Shown here piece by piece: positions 47,191-58,450 of a DNA stretch of 64,000 nucleotides. The notes under the pieces were generated by a model, which saw nothing but the letters and a program-made list of their open reading frames with translations, made no database searches and was not told where the DNA came from. The stretch covers positions 930,001 through 994,000 of the forward strand of contig JAIWNF010000006.1 of the NCBI GenBank assembly GCA_025093555.1. The letters run 5' to 3'. Both the position numbers and the translations under genes were made by a program. Position 1 is the stretch's first letter, and the number at the start of each line of letters is the position of its first letter. This DNA comes from Circinella umbellata. Lineage: Eukaryota > Mucoromycota > Mucoromycetes > Mucorales > Lichtheimiaceae.

Positions 47191-50100
47191 TTATTGAAAA
47201 CATGAATTTAAAAACCGATTTAAAATGGATTGGGTAGTTGTTCGAAACGTTAATTCAATTATTTCATCATTGATATTCCCATGTAATAATATTTGATTTT
47301 TTTTTTGTTGTGCTGCTATAAATTCTTGTCCAATCACTTGAACAATATAAAATTTCCATTGACTTGATATTAATTTTGTGATCGTTTCCATTGAATAAGG
47401 TTCATCCACTGTTGTTTTATATTCAATTGAGTAATTTAACCATAATTTTCCAAAAGATTCAGTATCTAATAATTTTACTTGTTCAAGTTCTAAAGTCATT
47501 AAACTTGCAACCATGGATTCCTTTATATATATATATACATATTGTTAATATTTTAGAATTATTCTTTTAATGATGGTTTTTTTGTTCAAATACAAACCTC
47601 CATGTTAGTATTAGTAGTAGGATGATTATTTTTTCGATCAGCACTACTATTGGAAGAAGATAATGATTCTGATTTATATCGTTGTTGTCGTTGTTGATGA
47701 CGTTGTATAGGTTGTTTTTCTTGTCGACGACTTTTAATAGATGAAAAAGATTGTATATCTGTGATATCATCGAGCTGTTGCGAGCTTGAAACTTTAAAAA
47801 GTGCATTTAAAAGATTAGTACTAGATAACGAGATACTCATAAAAAGACAACTTACCATTTTCTTCAATAAATTGACTCGGCTTTTGAGGTCGATTTGGGT
47901 TGGCAAACAACTAAATTATTACATAAAATCATTTAACCCATGTTTAAAAAAATGTATGAATAGTAAGTTTATTACTTACTTTTGTAGAATCAGTAAAAGA
48001 GTTCGTCAAACTGGTATTTTGCAACATCTTTTCAAACTGAGAATCTTCTATCATATCCAATATTTCACGCGCAATCTAAAAAAGAAAAAATAGATAATAA
48101 TGTCAATGAAAAAAGAAAAACATATGTAAAAAAAGATCATTTGACCAAAATATAAAAGGTAGTTTTCTTACGATTTGTTTTTCATATATAGGTGATCGTA
48201 TAAAAGTATTTGCAATATCGTTTAGATCTGAATGCCATATTTTGGATCGAGTCATACAATGTTTAATTGCTTGTAAAGCATGAATATGTTGAAAATCATC
48301 TAATATAAAGAATAAGATAACAATATGAGTTATTCAAGAAATGACCATCGAGTGGAACACTTATTTATTATTTTACCTTTTAAAATAAGAATCCATTTCT
48401 GTAATTGCCACATAACATCAGCTTCTGTACAGGTAGAACAAAGATAAGTATATTCTCCCAGACTCTATTAAATATATAATAATTTAATAAAATGATTTTC
48501 AAGTTTGTTAGTTATCAATATACTTACTGAAAATGCAAGTTCTAGCAAACTAGTTGATAAATGATCTTGATTATTCTTTTTTAAAATCTTATAAAATGAA
48601 GATACAGCTATATCTCGAAGTTCTGTCGTTTCAATTTCATCTTCCAATTCTTTAAAACGGATCAGAATAATTAATACTTATACATAATTATCAGATAGAG
48701 AAACAAATGATTACTTGCCTTTCTTCATTCGTTTACATATAGATGAAATATATTCTTCATCAAGATTCTTTTTGGTTAACGATAATATAGACAATGTTGT
48801 TTCTAAAAACCACGAGTCTACTGTCTCTGTATATATGACCCCATCCCAAAAGAGTTAAAAATTGAAAATTGTATATGACTTTTGATGTTTGTATAAAAAA
48901 AAAGGATATGAATTAAGCTTATCCATAAACCAGTAAGCAATTTTTGTTTGGAGGTTAGATTCTGAATTGTTTTCTATTGCTTTTAATAATTTAGGAGTAA
49001 TTGTATGTAATATTGAAGAATCATCTATAATATGATCTAATATATCTAATGCCTAAAATATATTATAATTATTAGTTCATTAGAAAGTTATTGGGATAAA
49101 ATAACCATACAAACCTTAAATGCTAATGTATTATCATCACCAGCAATTTCAATAGCATCTACTAATATTAACCCATTACGCCATTCTTCAAACCATAAAT
49201 TTTTATCTGTTTTTTCTAATCCAAGTAATCCAAGATATTTCAAATTATGATTTGTAGATAAAAGAAATCCATTCAATATTTGAAATGGATTTCTATCTTC
49301 TGATGAAATAATACTTTCAAGGAATAAAGTATCCATACTATTTAATAATCTTATACATTCCAAAATAATAGCTTAAATAGGAGGTATTAGCATATCTTAT
49401 AACTTAATATTATTATTAAATACCTTTTACTTACCATAAGCTGCATCTACTTTACTTTCAACTAAAGATAAACATTCTGTTGTAAGTTGATATAGCTCTT
49501 GTTGAGATCTAAATAAAATAGGTTAGAAATTATATATAATTCATTTATAACTTATATATAACCTTTCTTACCCAACACCATATTTAATATAGACACCTAA
49601 TATTTGTAAACAAGTTACTTGTGCCCATGGTGAAGGTACACCGTGATATTGGAATGATCGATGTTTTTGATTTTTCATTATTTGATTCATAAGTTGTAGA
49701 AAAATGGATAATAAATCCTCATAATGTTCTACTTTTTTTTGATCCTTTATTTATATAAGCTTATTTATTATCTTATATTTTTCAGCCCCATCCAATTTTA
49801 ACTTACTTTACAAAGAATTTCTTTCCATATAGTCAACCCAGCAAAAACAACACTTTGATCTTTATCTACAAGTACTCCTCTAAAAAAGGGTTCTAAACGA
49901 TCCATCAAATCGGGTGATCTTTGATACATACAAAAAAGTGCAAGAGCTGCTTTTTTACGAACTATTTGTCTAATACATTCATATTAATAATCAACACAAC
50001 TTAATTATAGATATAATAACTTACTTTGGGAAATCCATAGAAGCAATAACATGATCTAATAATGTAGTTTGCATCTCTTTATGATTTAAATAACAAATTG

Positions 50101-50855
50101 TATTTAAAGCAGCACATCGATCTAAAAAGTTGAAGCTTTTTAAATCCTAGTATAATATTATATATATTAATATTCTATTATTATACATTCTATCCATTCT
50201 ATCCATTAAATCCATTGATAGACTTACTCTTTGTAACGTATTAATTAACATAATACCAAGATCGTCATTATCTTTTAAAAATAATGTACATGCCAAATAA
50301 CCTTTTTAATTATATCCATTAATAAATTTATAAAGTCTAGTTTCCCCCCCCCCTCCCCGTCTTTCCCCTCTTATCTATAATATATAATTAATTTACCTAT
50401 TCTACGTTCAATAGCTGTTTCACCACTTTGTGATGCCATAATTGCATAAATTATACCAAAATCAACATTATGACCCAATATAAAACAATGAATCAAGCGT
50501 ATTAAATAATCTTTCATCCGTGCCTGAATAAGATAATATTTTATAAGATTTTTTTTCTCGCAAAGGAACCCCCCGTTTTTTACTATTTTAACAAAACATA
50601 CTGAAGAAACATTAGGTAATCCCATTTTATTTGATAAGTTGTCAAGTTCATTCGTAACATGAGAATGTTCTTCCTAAAAAGATAAAAAAGAGAACTACTA
50701 TTACTACTATTTTTTTTCAATCAACGTAACAAAAAAAAAGACTTTCTTACCGCTTTACTTTTTGCTTCAGTTACTCGTTTTAAAAATGCATAGAATTCAG
50801 GAGTTTGTCCTGATGCTAAAAATTCAGTAGTAAATAAAGATTGTACACGCGCCAT
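47191..50855 (-). CDS. AP-4 adaptor complex epsilon subunit
   Basis: Eighteen exons: 50855-50751, 50673-50602, 50523-50397, 50301-50228, 50146-50025, 49969-49807, 49744-49572, 49508-49435, 49371-49115, 49052-48910, 48828-48719, 48649-48528, 48464-48377, 48299-48172, 48075-47980, 47910-47856, 47791-47598, 47520-47191; 811 codons (810 aa). Adaptin trunk: MKDYLIRLIHCFILGHNVDF, RRIGYLACTLFL, KQIVRKKAALALFCMYQRSP and FQYHGVPSPWAQVTCLQILG. The MLGHD-like and RKKA..YQRSP motifs fit AP4 epsilon better than AP-1 gamma or AP-2 alpha. AP-4 sorts cargo at the trans-Golgi. The protein is shorter than animal AP4E, with a ~110-aa C-terminal domain after a polar linker. Intron 48829-48909 is AT-AC (U12-type); the intron after 48719 has a GC donor. 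The rest are GT-AG. Confidence 0.87.
48829..48909 (-). other. U12-type AT-AC intron in the AP-4 epsilon gene
   Basis: 81-nt intron. The minus-strand donor is ATATCCTTT, the U12 5' splice consensus. A TTTTTAACT branch-site-like motif lies ~25 nt before the terminal ATATAC. Splicing TC|A gives ..KLNSETVDSWF.. in frame. No GT-AG choice in the interval keeps the frame: the only nearby GT gives a TGA at the junction. Confidence 0.75.
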
Positions 50856-52359
50856 TTTGATTATTAAGAAAGACAAAGAGAAAGAGAAATTATGCCGCTA
50901 TTGCAGTGAGAAAAAAAAAACTCACAAGAGGGGCTTTATTTTTCAAGTGTAACCTTTCCAAAGGCAGGTAAGTTGTGTCACTGTGCTCAGTAGTGCCATT
51001 GACCCTGCTATCCTGCAAAATGTATCTTTGCATAAATAATATAACTTTATTGTAGCAATTTCAATAGCACTTGTTCTTCACTACCTAGAACGCACTAAGC
51101 GACCACCATTATTAGCATTCGCTAAAATCACAAGACCAAAAAAATAGTTCCTTGGGTAATCGTTCGTCCCGGTCGAGCTAGCCAAAACTTTATACAGGAC
51201 AGACAATTCAACTCTCGCCCAAAGGCGAGTGTAGTAATAAAAGTATGTTTTTCAATGACATCCACATAACTTTTGTCCCACACCTTTTCAAGTACTCATA
51301 CCATAATTACATTACAAATTAAGATGTAATATAAAATAACGGGGAATAACAAGGATGTTCTGCAATATTTATGTGTATGTTTAATATTAGGTTACGTACG
51401 TATACAAGCTAAAATAGAATCTTTACATGGAATTTGTGATAAGATATGAATATATATAAAATTTATGAATGTCTTCATGTAGTAAAAATGATGTATGTAG
51501 AGTATTCTTCTTCGTGCACAGGAAGTCCCTTTTGGTTTTTTTTAGAAGGAGCTTGCAAATGAGGTGTTGCACATGCTGGTCGTAAACAAGTGATGTATTC
51601 ATTTTGTCACTGTGACGACCTTTTGTTCTTCTGTCTTGGTATACCTTATATTCAAAAGCCTGTGAATACATTCTTGTAAAGAATTAGCCTTAAATAATAC
51701 ACACACCTATCTATATATACGGTAGCATATTAACCACTTTATTTCACATAGATTTGTGAGTTTTTAACTTTGCTTCGATCATATAGTAGCTCCATTCAAA
51801 GTTGAAAGCACTTACCAACTTTGAGCCTCAAAGAAACAAAATTATGAAAGCCAAACGAACTAATCGATAAACATTGTTCTCCGTAATTATATACGTAGCT
51901 TTCATTTTTGTGGGTTAGTTTTCATTTTGGGTTCATTAATAGGCCATTATTAAAAGACAAAAAAAAAATATCGATTCTAAAATGTATGCACCTTATACTT
52001 TCCATCTGTTCGAATCTTGTCAATAACACTATGTCAGAAAGGTCCCCGTATAAGATTCAGGAACGCAATTTCTACCATCCAATACAATTCTGAACCTCCT
52101 AAAATTACTTTAAAAAAATTGGACTTCTACACCGAAATCCGTATTGAATGTGAGATAACATATCAACTATAAAATCTGGTAAGACGATAAACCCGCAACC
52201 ACAGGATCGATTACACCATGAACAATAAGTATGTCCATCATTGTCCAAAGTTCTTTACCCAGTCCCACCAAATCACTCTCGCCTGGATTTCGATCACTGG
52301 ACTTTTATATTTTCCGCATTTTGATAGCGTTGGTATTACTATTATATAAAGTACGTAAA
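50856..52359. other. Intergenic, no gene recognised
   Basis: 5' flank of the AP-4 gene and AT-rich spacer. Short ORFs here lack any domain or splice context. Confidence 0.5.
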
Positions 52360-52462
52360 CAGTAATTTTTCGTTCATCCAGTACTCGTCAAACGGGTATC
52401 TTGATAAACCGGTACAAATCATCACATAATCTTGGGGTACCAGTTTAACGAAAAAATTACTT
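52360..52462. mobile_element. Miniature pogo-like MITE (~100 bp)
   Basis: Left end CAGTAATTTTTCGTTCATCC then AGTAC; right end is the inverse of AGTAATTTTTTCGTTAAACT followed by GGTACC. Internal ATAAACCGGTAC fits the pogo-type end motif seen at 34726-35432. TA-containing flanks (GTAAA left, TTTATC right). Far too short to encode anything. Confidence 0.7.
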
Positions 52463-52714
52463 TATCACTTGCCAAACACTATCTATATATGTAAGCACTG
52501 TTTATAAAGGCATCCAAAATAGTAAAGGACAAGGTTGAACTTGTACGTATAGTGGGTAGAGAAACAAAACACAATTTTTTTGGAAAGTAACAGAAGCAGG
52601 ATAGTGCTGTTTTTTTATGTTAAATTCTTGACAAAAAAAAAAATTAAAACCAGAAGGTAGGACACGACCATAGAATGCCTGTCCTTTTTAATCCTTATTA
52701 TTATTATTATTTTA
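52463..52714. other. 3' flank of the APC8 gene
   Basis: AT-rich spacer containing (TTA)n near 52695-52715; nothing else seen. Confidence 0.5.
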
Positions 52715-55301
52715 TTATGTAGAATTAATTGTTTCATATGTTCTTCTTGCTCTAATTTCTTCTAAAACAGATTTACCATCTTCATAATACTGATATAATA
52801 AAATAAATAGCATTAATATAACAATAATCTTTTGATTTCTATCAAAAAATAAAATAAAAAAGAAAGATATTTACTGGAAAGTTATAATCCAATGCTGCTG
52901 TAGCATATTCTTCTGCTTCAATCCATTCTGATTTTTCCAAATGATATCTAGCAAGAAATAATCCTGCTTCTGCAATTTCTTCTGTTTCCTGCTATAAATA
53001 TTATTATTCTCAGTGCCTGTTTCTCTTCTTTTTTTTTTTCTAATATAGAAAATAATTACATTTTCTTCTACATATCGATCAAGTGCTCGACGATAATAAT
53101 CTGCTGCTACATTATTTTCTCCTAGTTTATCATATGTTCTAGCCAATTGAATCATAATTCGATGTTTTCCATCAGGATCACATTCAGCTGCTCTTTTATA
53201 CCATTTAATTGCTTCTCGATCTCTTTGTAAAAGAGCATAACAAGCACCTAATGCCTTCCACATACGTGCATCATTTGGTCTTTATATATGAAAGAATAAA
53301 TTAAAATAATGTTCTCTTTCTCTCTCTCTCTCTCTCTCTTTTTATTTTAATTTTTACCTTAATTCTGTCGTTTTTTGATAATAATGAGTTGCATAAAATG
53401 GTAAACCAAGAATTTCGTATGCTTGACCAAGTCCATACCATGCTCGATAATCACGACTATTTACATCTATATATGTAATACATATAGATTAGCAAAAAAA
53501 AAATATATATCTCTATAAATTCACTTTGAAGAATTACCAATAGCTCGACGATAACATTCAATAGCTGAATGCATATTTTTTAATTCAATATAATCATGTC
53601 CTAATAATGTCCATGCAAGATGATAATCTCTATCTAAAGCTAATGCACGTTTAAAATATTCAACGGATTCTTTAATTTCCCCTCTTGCACTATGATAATT
53701 GGCTTAAAATAGAGATACGTTTTAACATTATATCAAAATAATTCTTTTTATTTTAGTTATTTTTCATGATAGAAAACTTTACCTACTATACAACATGTTT
53801 CAGGTCGATATTTATCAATACGTGTACATTGATGAGCAAGAACACTTAATTTCATACGTGAACCTTGAAGATATAATAAATTTGAATATATATCCATATC
53901 TTCTAATCGACAAGGATTTTCTTGACGTATTTGATCAAATAATGCTTCTGCTTCGTTATATTCTATAAAATAATATTGTTTATATATATGTCAAATATAG
54001 ATAAGGTGAGTGATTTATTCTCAATATCACTGTGTGTTGTTAACTTACCAAACCAATCATAATAGGCTGTTGCTAATTGGGATTTAACATAAATACTATT
54101 TTGAAAATGAAATTGTAATGGTGTCATAAAGTTCCAAAATGTTTCTTGAGATAAATTTATTTCTAAAGCTCTACGAGCAAAAAAAAAGTTTTTTATAATA
54201 CTTTTTGGCATTCGTTCATTTAATACTTGTTCAAGATCATGAAACTAAATAAGAATAATAAGAATAATAACTTTAATGATTATTCATGTTTTTTTTCGTA
54301 TATATAATATATTACAGAAGATTTACCTGTTTTTTACTTGTAACAAGAGCACCTAATTCCATCCATGCAGACCAATTATATTCATATTTTTTTAAAGAAG
54401 ATAATAATATTGTAGCAGCTTGATCATTTAATTCTTTTTTTCTTAATAACATTCCATATCTATTTTATATACATAAGTAAACTCGATCCATGAAACCCCT
54501 CCTTCTTTTTTTTTCTCTATACATAGATTTAATCATATTTACAAATAAAGATTAAAAGCATCCAATTTATCTTCTTGAAATTGTTTTAATTCTTGATATA
54601 TAGTATCTAACTCATCCACATTTTTTGAATGTGAATTATCAGAAATAACATCTATATAAAGATGTTAGTTTTTTTTTTTATTTATTTCTAGAAACATAAA
54701 CCATATTTCTATATTTTACCAAACATATCTTGAATTCGTTCATTTTTACGTTTTTCTGCTGCCTTTAATGTATGATTAAAATTATATGTATATATTGATC
54801 CGAATTATGTGTATGTTCTTACCAGATATTTTGCATGAAGTCGTAAAAATAAAAGTCTTGGTGCTGTATAACCATTTAAGATAAAAGCAACGTTATCATA
54901 TTGTTGCATTCTAAATAATGCTCTGGCATATTGATATTTGCAATGTTCTTTTTCTGTAAGAGAAGGTAAAGACGATTCATAATCAGTACAAATAAGTGTT
55001 GTTTCTGAAATAATAGGTATTTCTTCTTGTTGTTGTTGTTCTTCTTTTGTTGTAATTCCATCAAGAATCTCTGTTGCCCTAATATAAATGAATATTATTT
55101 ATAATTATTATGATTTGTAAAAATTATCTTTCCTTCCCCCCCCTCCCTTCATTTTGCCAAACACGTTATAAATATTAACCATTGAGCGGACAAAGTTAAA
55201 CAACGTTCACGACAAATAAGAATAGATTGTCTTAATTGAGATCGAAACGCGTCAATATCACCAACATTTAATTCTCGAATAGGTCGATACGTTTCCGACA
55301 T
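52715..55301 (-). CDS. CDC23: Anaphase-promoting complex subunit 8 (Apc8/Cdc23)
   Basis: Twelve exons: 55301-55180, 55078-54823, 54762-54720, 54651-54543, 54459-54327, 54244-54049, 53962-53783, 53702-53538, 53466-53358, 53279-53060, 52991-52875, 52789-52715; 575 codons (574 aa), the normal family length. The N-terminal APC8 domain has [20 protein letters not shown]. The TPR superhelix at ~290-525 includes [24 protein letters not shown]-like [51 protein letters not shown] and [10 protein letters not shown]. As part of the APC/C E3 ligase TPR lobe it helps drive cyclin and securin destruction. The C-terminus ends shortly after the TPRs. All splice sites are GT-AG. The start at 55301 ([11 protein letters not shown]) was preferred over an upstream in-frame Met-like extension. 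Confidence 0.95.
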
Positions 55302-56346
55302 TTTTAAATTTGGAATTATTATCAAAAACAAAAATATTTAAGGGTTGGCAGGAGAAAGAAGGGGTTTTTTTTTTGTTACTATTTTGGAGTGCTATGATTT
55401 GAAAAAAGCATAATAATAATGAATGTATTTCCCAAAAAAGAAAGATTTGAATGTCCCTGCAGGTTTCTTTTTTTTTTTATCTAGAAACTAATAATTGTCA
55501 TGGTAATTCACTTGTTGCTTGGTTATTAGTTACGTAACAACTATCATGTAACTTCTATTATTATCAAAAAGAAATGGAAGCAAGTGCAACAAATATTTAA
55601 TAAAATTTTTAAAAAAAAAGGAGAATAGTTTACATTTGTGGTCGTCTTTTGCATATAAACAGTTTATAAAAAAGGCTTCTCTTATCCAATCTATCGGGTA
55701 TATAAATAATATTAAGGGGAGGGGAGAAAAAGAAGATCAAAAAATAAAATTAAAGTTATTATCACTTCCCCTGTTGTTGTCGACTTAAACTTTTTTTTTT
55801 CATACGTAAAATGAAAATGTTCCCTTAAAATATACTAATCAATACATTGAATATATACTTATTTGCATTAATGAACATATATAGAGAGAGGACAAGAATA
55901 TAATCCTAAATGTGATAATACGTACGTGCAAAAATAAATTTCCATGTAATTAATGCATGTTTGACAAATAATGATACCATCACTGTATTGTTATATTTTA
56001 TAACCCATTAACATACATGAATGTATGTAATTCTAATGATTATTATTATAAAGAGAAGATTTGTATAGTTAAAGTTTAAAATGATGACACTATATCACAT
56101 GACAACGACTTTTTTTTAAAAAAAACAAATACTTTTCTTCCACAATGTATTAGCATCCTTTTCAATTAAATGAAAATGTATTGTTATTCTTGCTAGTGTA
56201 TATATATATATAAATATATATAAATATATTTAGATTGACATCAAACTACATCAACTCTGCAAAAAAAAAAAAAAATAGATAGATAGAAAAAGAAGAAGGA
56301 ACAAAGAAAAATATAACAATAGAAAACAGGTTGAAAGAAGAAAAAA

Positions 56347-56397
<51 letters not shown>

Positions 56398-56671
56398 CGA
56401 AGAGGTATAAAATAAGAATGCTTTGTTGATTTATAAGAAAAAAGAAGAGATGATTTTTGTTTTTTTGCTTTTTTGTTTTTTTTGTTTTGTTTTGTTTTAG
56501 TTGTTTGTTTGTTATTTTACTATTCATCATCATCATTTTGGGTTGTTGTCGTTAAAAAATATATATAATATGAAATGTTTCTTTTGCTTTGGTTGTTGTA
56601 ATATAATGCGTTTGGGGCTTTTCTTTTTTCGTAGATATGCTATATATATATATATATATAATTGTATAATC
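55302..56671. other. Intergenic with GA microsatellite
   Basis: About 1.4 kb between APC8 and the MADS-box gene. AT-rich; holds the GA tract at 56351-56393 and a TA run near 56641-56660. No gene supported. Confidence 0.55.
56351..56393. repeat. (GA)n microsatellite
   Basis: About 21 perfect GA units; apparent Ser/Leu-repeat ORFs across it are artefacts. Confidence 0.95.
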
Positions 56672-57653
56672 TTAATGCGGTGGCATTCCTGACGAAATTC
56701 CTCCCCAATCTGTATAACATCATTGAAACATTAAATATTATCACTATATCTATTAACAGTTAAACCAAGTTAATAAAATGAGTTGGAAAGGTAGTTGAGA
56801 AAAAAAGAATATATAATACATACATAAGGAGAAGACTGTTGTTCAGCTGGAGAATCTTGAGCATTTAAACAAGCTTGAATTAAATTCTTTCCTTCTGGTT
56901 TTGTTACCAAAGGTTGTAACTTTGGTGTTGTAAATGTATAAACAAGGCCTGTTTCAGATACTACAAGTAATAATACTTGAGTACCAGTTAATGTACTTAA
57001 TTCATATGCCTATAAAATACACATAGAGAGTATTATTATCATTATAATAAATTTATATAAAAGGAGAAAAAAGGGGTTTATTTTGGCTAAGAAAAAAAAA
57101 AGGGAAAGGGAAAGCGAAAGAGAGAGAGAGAGAGAAAAGGGGGGAAGAGGAAAAAAAACACACACACACACACATAGAAAATAATGAAAATAATACACAA
57201 AGAAACACAAAAAAAAAAGTTATAAACTTTTTTAAATAAGAATATAGATAAAAAAAGAAAAAGAGTTACCTTTTTCATAATACCGGCTTTACGTTTTGAA
57301 AAAGTAATGTGTCGACGTGTTTTATCAGTAATGTACTCAATTTTAATCTTGCGTCGACCTGCATGTTTATTCTTATTAGGTTGTGAAGGTGATTTGGATT
57401 CTTCGTCTTCATCATCGCCTTGTCCGTCGTCAAATACAATAGCACTTGCTGACTGTTGTTGCTGTTGTTGTTGCTGTTGTCCTTGTTGTGGTTGTTGTTG
57501 TGCTCCTCCTAAGTTTAATAATTACAAATTCAAAAAAAAAAAAAAATAAGTATGCTTTTATTCTTAATGGGGTAAAAAAAAAAAATAAAGGATATTTTAT
57601 ATACCTGACGATGATAATGGTGCAATCATTAGATTTGAATTTGAATTGGACAT
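56672..57653 (-). CDS. MCM1: MADS-box transcription factor, Mcm1/SRF type
   Basis: Four exons: 57653-57605, 57508-57270, 57009-56820, 56709-56672; 172 codons (171 aa). A Gln-rich and acidic N-terminus precedes the MADS domain at ~67-125: GRRKIKIEYITDKTRRHITF, SKRKAGIMKKAYELSTLTGT, QVLLLVVSETGLVYTFTTPK. KIEYI..RRHITFSKRK with the following SAM-like extension is SRF/Mcm1 type rather than MEF2 type. It binds CArG-like sites with partner factors to control cell cycle, mating or metabolism genes. The last junction is ambiguous: donor at 56819 gives a C-terminus WGGISSGMPPH, preferred; donor at 56823 gives another short tail. It lies 490 nt downstream of the Skn7 gene on the same strand. Confidence 0.93.
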
Positions 57654-57783
57654 TCGATATTGTTTATGTTATTGCGGTTGTTGTATTTAAATATTATTAA
57701 AAAAAAGGGGCGGGAGAAGAAAAGAGAAAACAAGGGACGAAAAGGGAAGAAAGAAGGAAAAAGAAAAGAAAGAGAGAGTAGTT

Positions 57784-57822
<39 letters not shown>

Positions 57823-58143
57823 CCTCGAGATTTTTCTTGATGCAGAACCAAAAAAAGGAAAAAAAAAAAAGTTGGTAAGCGCTGTATGAATTTTTCATAT
57901 TAGTGAACAGCAAAAAAAAAAAAAAAGACAACACAACACAACAAATAGAGTTTTGTTATAAAAAGGCAACCATAATATTATATATATCATATATATATAT
58001 AAGAAGAAGAAGAAACTAAAAGCACGATTTTGATACTAGATAATAGTAATAATAATATATACACAAATTTCCACATATAATAACATGTAAAAAAAAAAGC
58101 GCTAACAGATATAATAATGGAAATACTTTTAAGAAGGTTTTTT
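57654..58143. other. Spacer between SKN7 and MCM1 genes
   Basis: Contains a pyrimidine-rich tract (minus strand) and a (GT)n run at 57787-57814 upstream of the MADS-box start; likely its promoter. Confidence 0.5.
57787..57814. repeat. (GT)n microsatellite
   Basis: About 13 GT units about 135-160 nt upstream of the MADS-box gene start. Confidence 0.9.
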
Positions 58144-58417
58144 TTAATCATCACTAGAAGATAATTTAGCTTTTTTCCATACACGAGTTACTTCATCATC
58201 TTCAATTTGTCCAGTTGGTTGAGATGTTGGAGGAATAAAATGTGAATTATTTACAAAAACTTGCCATCGATGATTTGAACTGTCTTGGTCATGTTGTTGT
58301 TGTTGATTTTGTTGTTGATGTGGATCTAATTGAATAGTATCTGTTTGCATAGAATCAAGAAATGATGATGTTGATATTATTACAGGTGGTGTCGCAATCA
58401 AAGGTTGTTTTCCTTTT

Positions 58418-58450
<33 letters not shown>

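Noticed and set aside
56246..56536. Ser/Leu-repeat open frame
   Set aside because: Reads straight through the GA microsatellite; no coding signal.
57010..57278. Minus-strand Ser/Leu/Val-repeat frames
   Set aside because: They fall in the intron between MADS exons 2 and 3 and simply translate GA and CA runs.
57307..57549. Cys-run open frame on the plus strand
   Set aside because: Antisense of the Gln codons in the MADS-box N-terminus.
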